Below, piece after piece: positions 1 to 15,268 of a stretch of DNA of 15,268 bases (within the stretch, counting starts at the first letter, position 1; each line of letters begins with the position of its first letter). The notes under the pieces were generated by a model that made no database searches, was not told the origin of the DNA, and saw only the letters and a list, made by a program, of their open reading frames with translations. The position numbers were made by a program, and so were the translations under genes. Where the stretch lies: NCBI GenBank assembly GCA_029339195.1, contig JAPTJF010000661.1:7649-22916 (forward strand), written 5' to 3'. The stretch comes from Micractinium sp. NFX-FRZ. Taxonomy: Eukaryota > Chlorophyta > Trebouxiophyceae > Chlorellales > Chlorellaceae.

Positions 1-300
1 GGGCATCCTTTATCAGATATACCCTTCCCAGGCTGCCACTTATCTGATAAACGGGCGGCAGGGGCATCCTTTATCAGATAAACCCTCCCCGGGCTGCCAC
101 TTATCTGATAAACGGGCGGCGGGGACACCTCTTAACAGATAGATCCGCCGGGGCTGCCACTTATCTGATTAACGGGCGGCGGGGGCATCCTTTATCTGAT
201 AAGACCCACCCGGGCTGCCACTTATCTGATGAACGGGCGGCGGGGGGGCACCTCTTAACAGACACTTGAGATCCGCTATGACGACCACCTATCTGATCGA
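1..300. repeat. 60-bp tandem repeat, five units, with paired GATA palindromes
   Basis: Five consecutive 60-bp units start near 1, 61, 121, 181 and 241; the last is diverged. Each better-preserved unit contains two TTATCnGATAA-like quasi-palindromes about 20 bp apart (10-20 and 40-50; 71-81 and 101-111; 192-202 and 222-232), separated by a CCCGGGCTGCCAC-type spacer and followed by AACGGGCGGC. The first palindrome often reads TTATCAGATAA and the second TTATCTGATAA, so they can also pair with each other as a hairpin. No open reading frame of note. Confidence 0.93.
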
Positions 301-679
301 TTGACGGCAAGGGCGCACATGATCGAAATTGCACAACCAATGGTTGTTGTTGCTTCCTTCTTTGAGCTCTTGTTGCGCATCTTACAGTTTTCCCAAAAAT
401 GTATGTTCTGTTGCAGTGAGGTCAGTGCAGGAAGAGGTCCAATCAGAGCAGGAATGGGGGCGAGCGGAACACGTCAATACATACTGTGCATGGCTGATAT
501 GGTCAGCAGGAGGGCACACAGACAGAGCATTGGTACACGGGATGAGTCATTCATGCAGAGAGTGGGCCATCCACCAAGAAGCGCAGCACCCATCAAGGTC
601 CAAGCGGCGGCAGCTGCCCCCATGGCAGTTGGTGCACAGCACCGCCGGCAGGCAGGCGGCCATCCACCAGGCTCCTTCT
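301..679 (-). other. 3' UTR and downstream flank
   Basis: Follows the stop codon at 680-682. Contains one TGTAA element at 382-386. Overlapping open frames on both strands here have no recognisable protein features and I treat them as chance. Confidence 0.65.
382..386 (-). promoter_or_regulatory. Candidate TGTAA polyadenylation signal
   Basis: TGTAA on the minus strand, about 295 nt after the stop codon. UGUAA is the usual poly(A) signal in green algae, and this is the only copy I found between the stop codon and the window end. Confidence 0.55.
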
Positions 680-15091
<14,412 letters not shown>

Positions 15092-15191
15092 CTGCAGGGG
15101 GTGGGTGTGCGCGACATTAATGATGTGGCAGGCTGTGGGGGCGTGGCAGGGGTGCCGAGACGTGAGGCATGCATTTGGCAGCCGACAATCG

Positions 15192-15268
<77 letters not shown>
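15092..15268 (-). other. 3' part of the intron before the first visible exon
   Basis: Ends in a good acceptor (CCCCCTGCAG before 15091). Apart from the TCAA microsatellite I see nothing in it. The coding exons for the SBNO N-terminus are beyond the window. Confidence 0.8.
15190..15268 (+). repeat. (TCAA)n microsatellite at the window end
   Basis: About 19 perfect TCAA units run to the last base of the window, inside the intron upstream of the first visible exon. The true length cannot be seen. Confidence 0.95.

Noticed and set aside
1..300. CRISPR-like array
   Set aside because: The 60-bp units are contiguous with no unique spacers and differ by scattered substitutions; the context is eukaryotic.
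15190..15268. Telomeric repeat
   Set aside because: The unit is TCAA, not the TTTAGGG-type plant and algal telomere repeat; it sits in an intron.

Overview
The window looks like nuclear DNA from a green alga, most likely a trebouxiophyte of the Chlorella/Micractinium type. The grounds are very high G+C, one gene cut by dozens of short introns (about 100-440 bp), GC-rich codon use, CAG/CTG repeat tracts, and a TGTAA-type polyadenylation signal. The taxon is inferred. Nothing bacterial, viral or organellar was seen.

One gene on the minus strand fills almost everything. It encodes a Strawberry notch (SBNO) family protein of the plant type, FORGETTER1 (FGT1): an SF2 helicase-like nuclear regulator with a PHD finger between its two helicase lobes. 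I could trace 39 consecutive coding exons from 15091 down to the stop codon at 680. Codon phase is consistent across all 38 introns, giving about 1574 residues. The 5' end, with the N-terminal exons and the promoter, lies beyond position 15268.

Layout in transcription order (descending coordinates): 15268-15092, an intron ending in a TCAA microsatellite; 15091-13226, Walker A, DECH and SAT motifs of lobe 1; 12888-10992, the rest of the SBNO N-terminal helicase domain, with 25-bp and 17-bp micro-exons; 10599-8918, a charged linker with coiled-coil, polyQ, acidic and SUMO-interacting-like motifs; 8626-8239, the PHD finger; 7935-7344, an acidic/basic linker; 7029-4968, helicase lobe 2 with motifs V and VI; 4767-680, the SBNO C-terminal domain and a Gly-rich, basic tail. 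Positions 679-301 are 3' UTR and flank, and 300-1 is a 60-bp tandem repeat.

The most unusual feature is in the gene architecture. At three separate exon borders a segment carrying the splice site plus neighbouring exon sequence has been tandemly copied into the adjacent intron, always with an offset of about 103-111 bp. One locus has four copies, and one of its spare acceptors would add 36 residues in frame. Four introns appear to use GC-AG boundaries, and three exons are only 17-25 bp long. I see no separate novel multi-gene system; the interest lies in intron/exon evolution and in the regulatory inserts of this chromatin protein.
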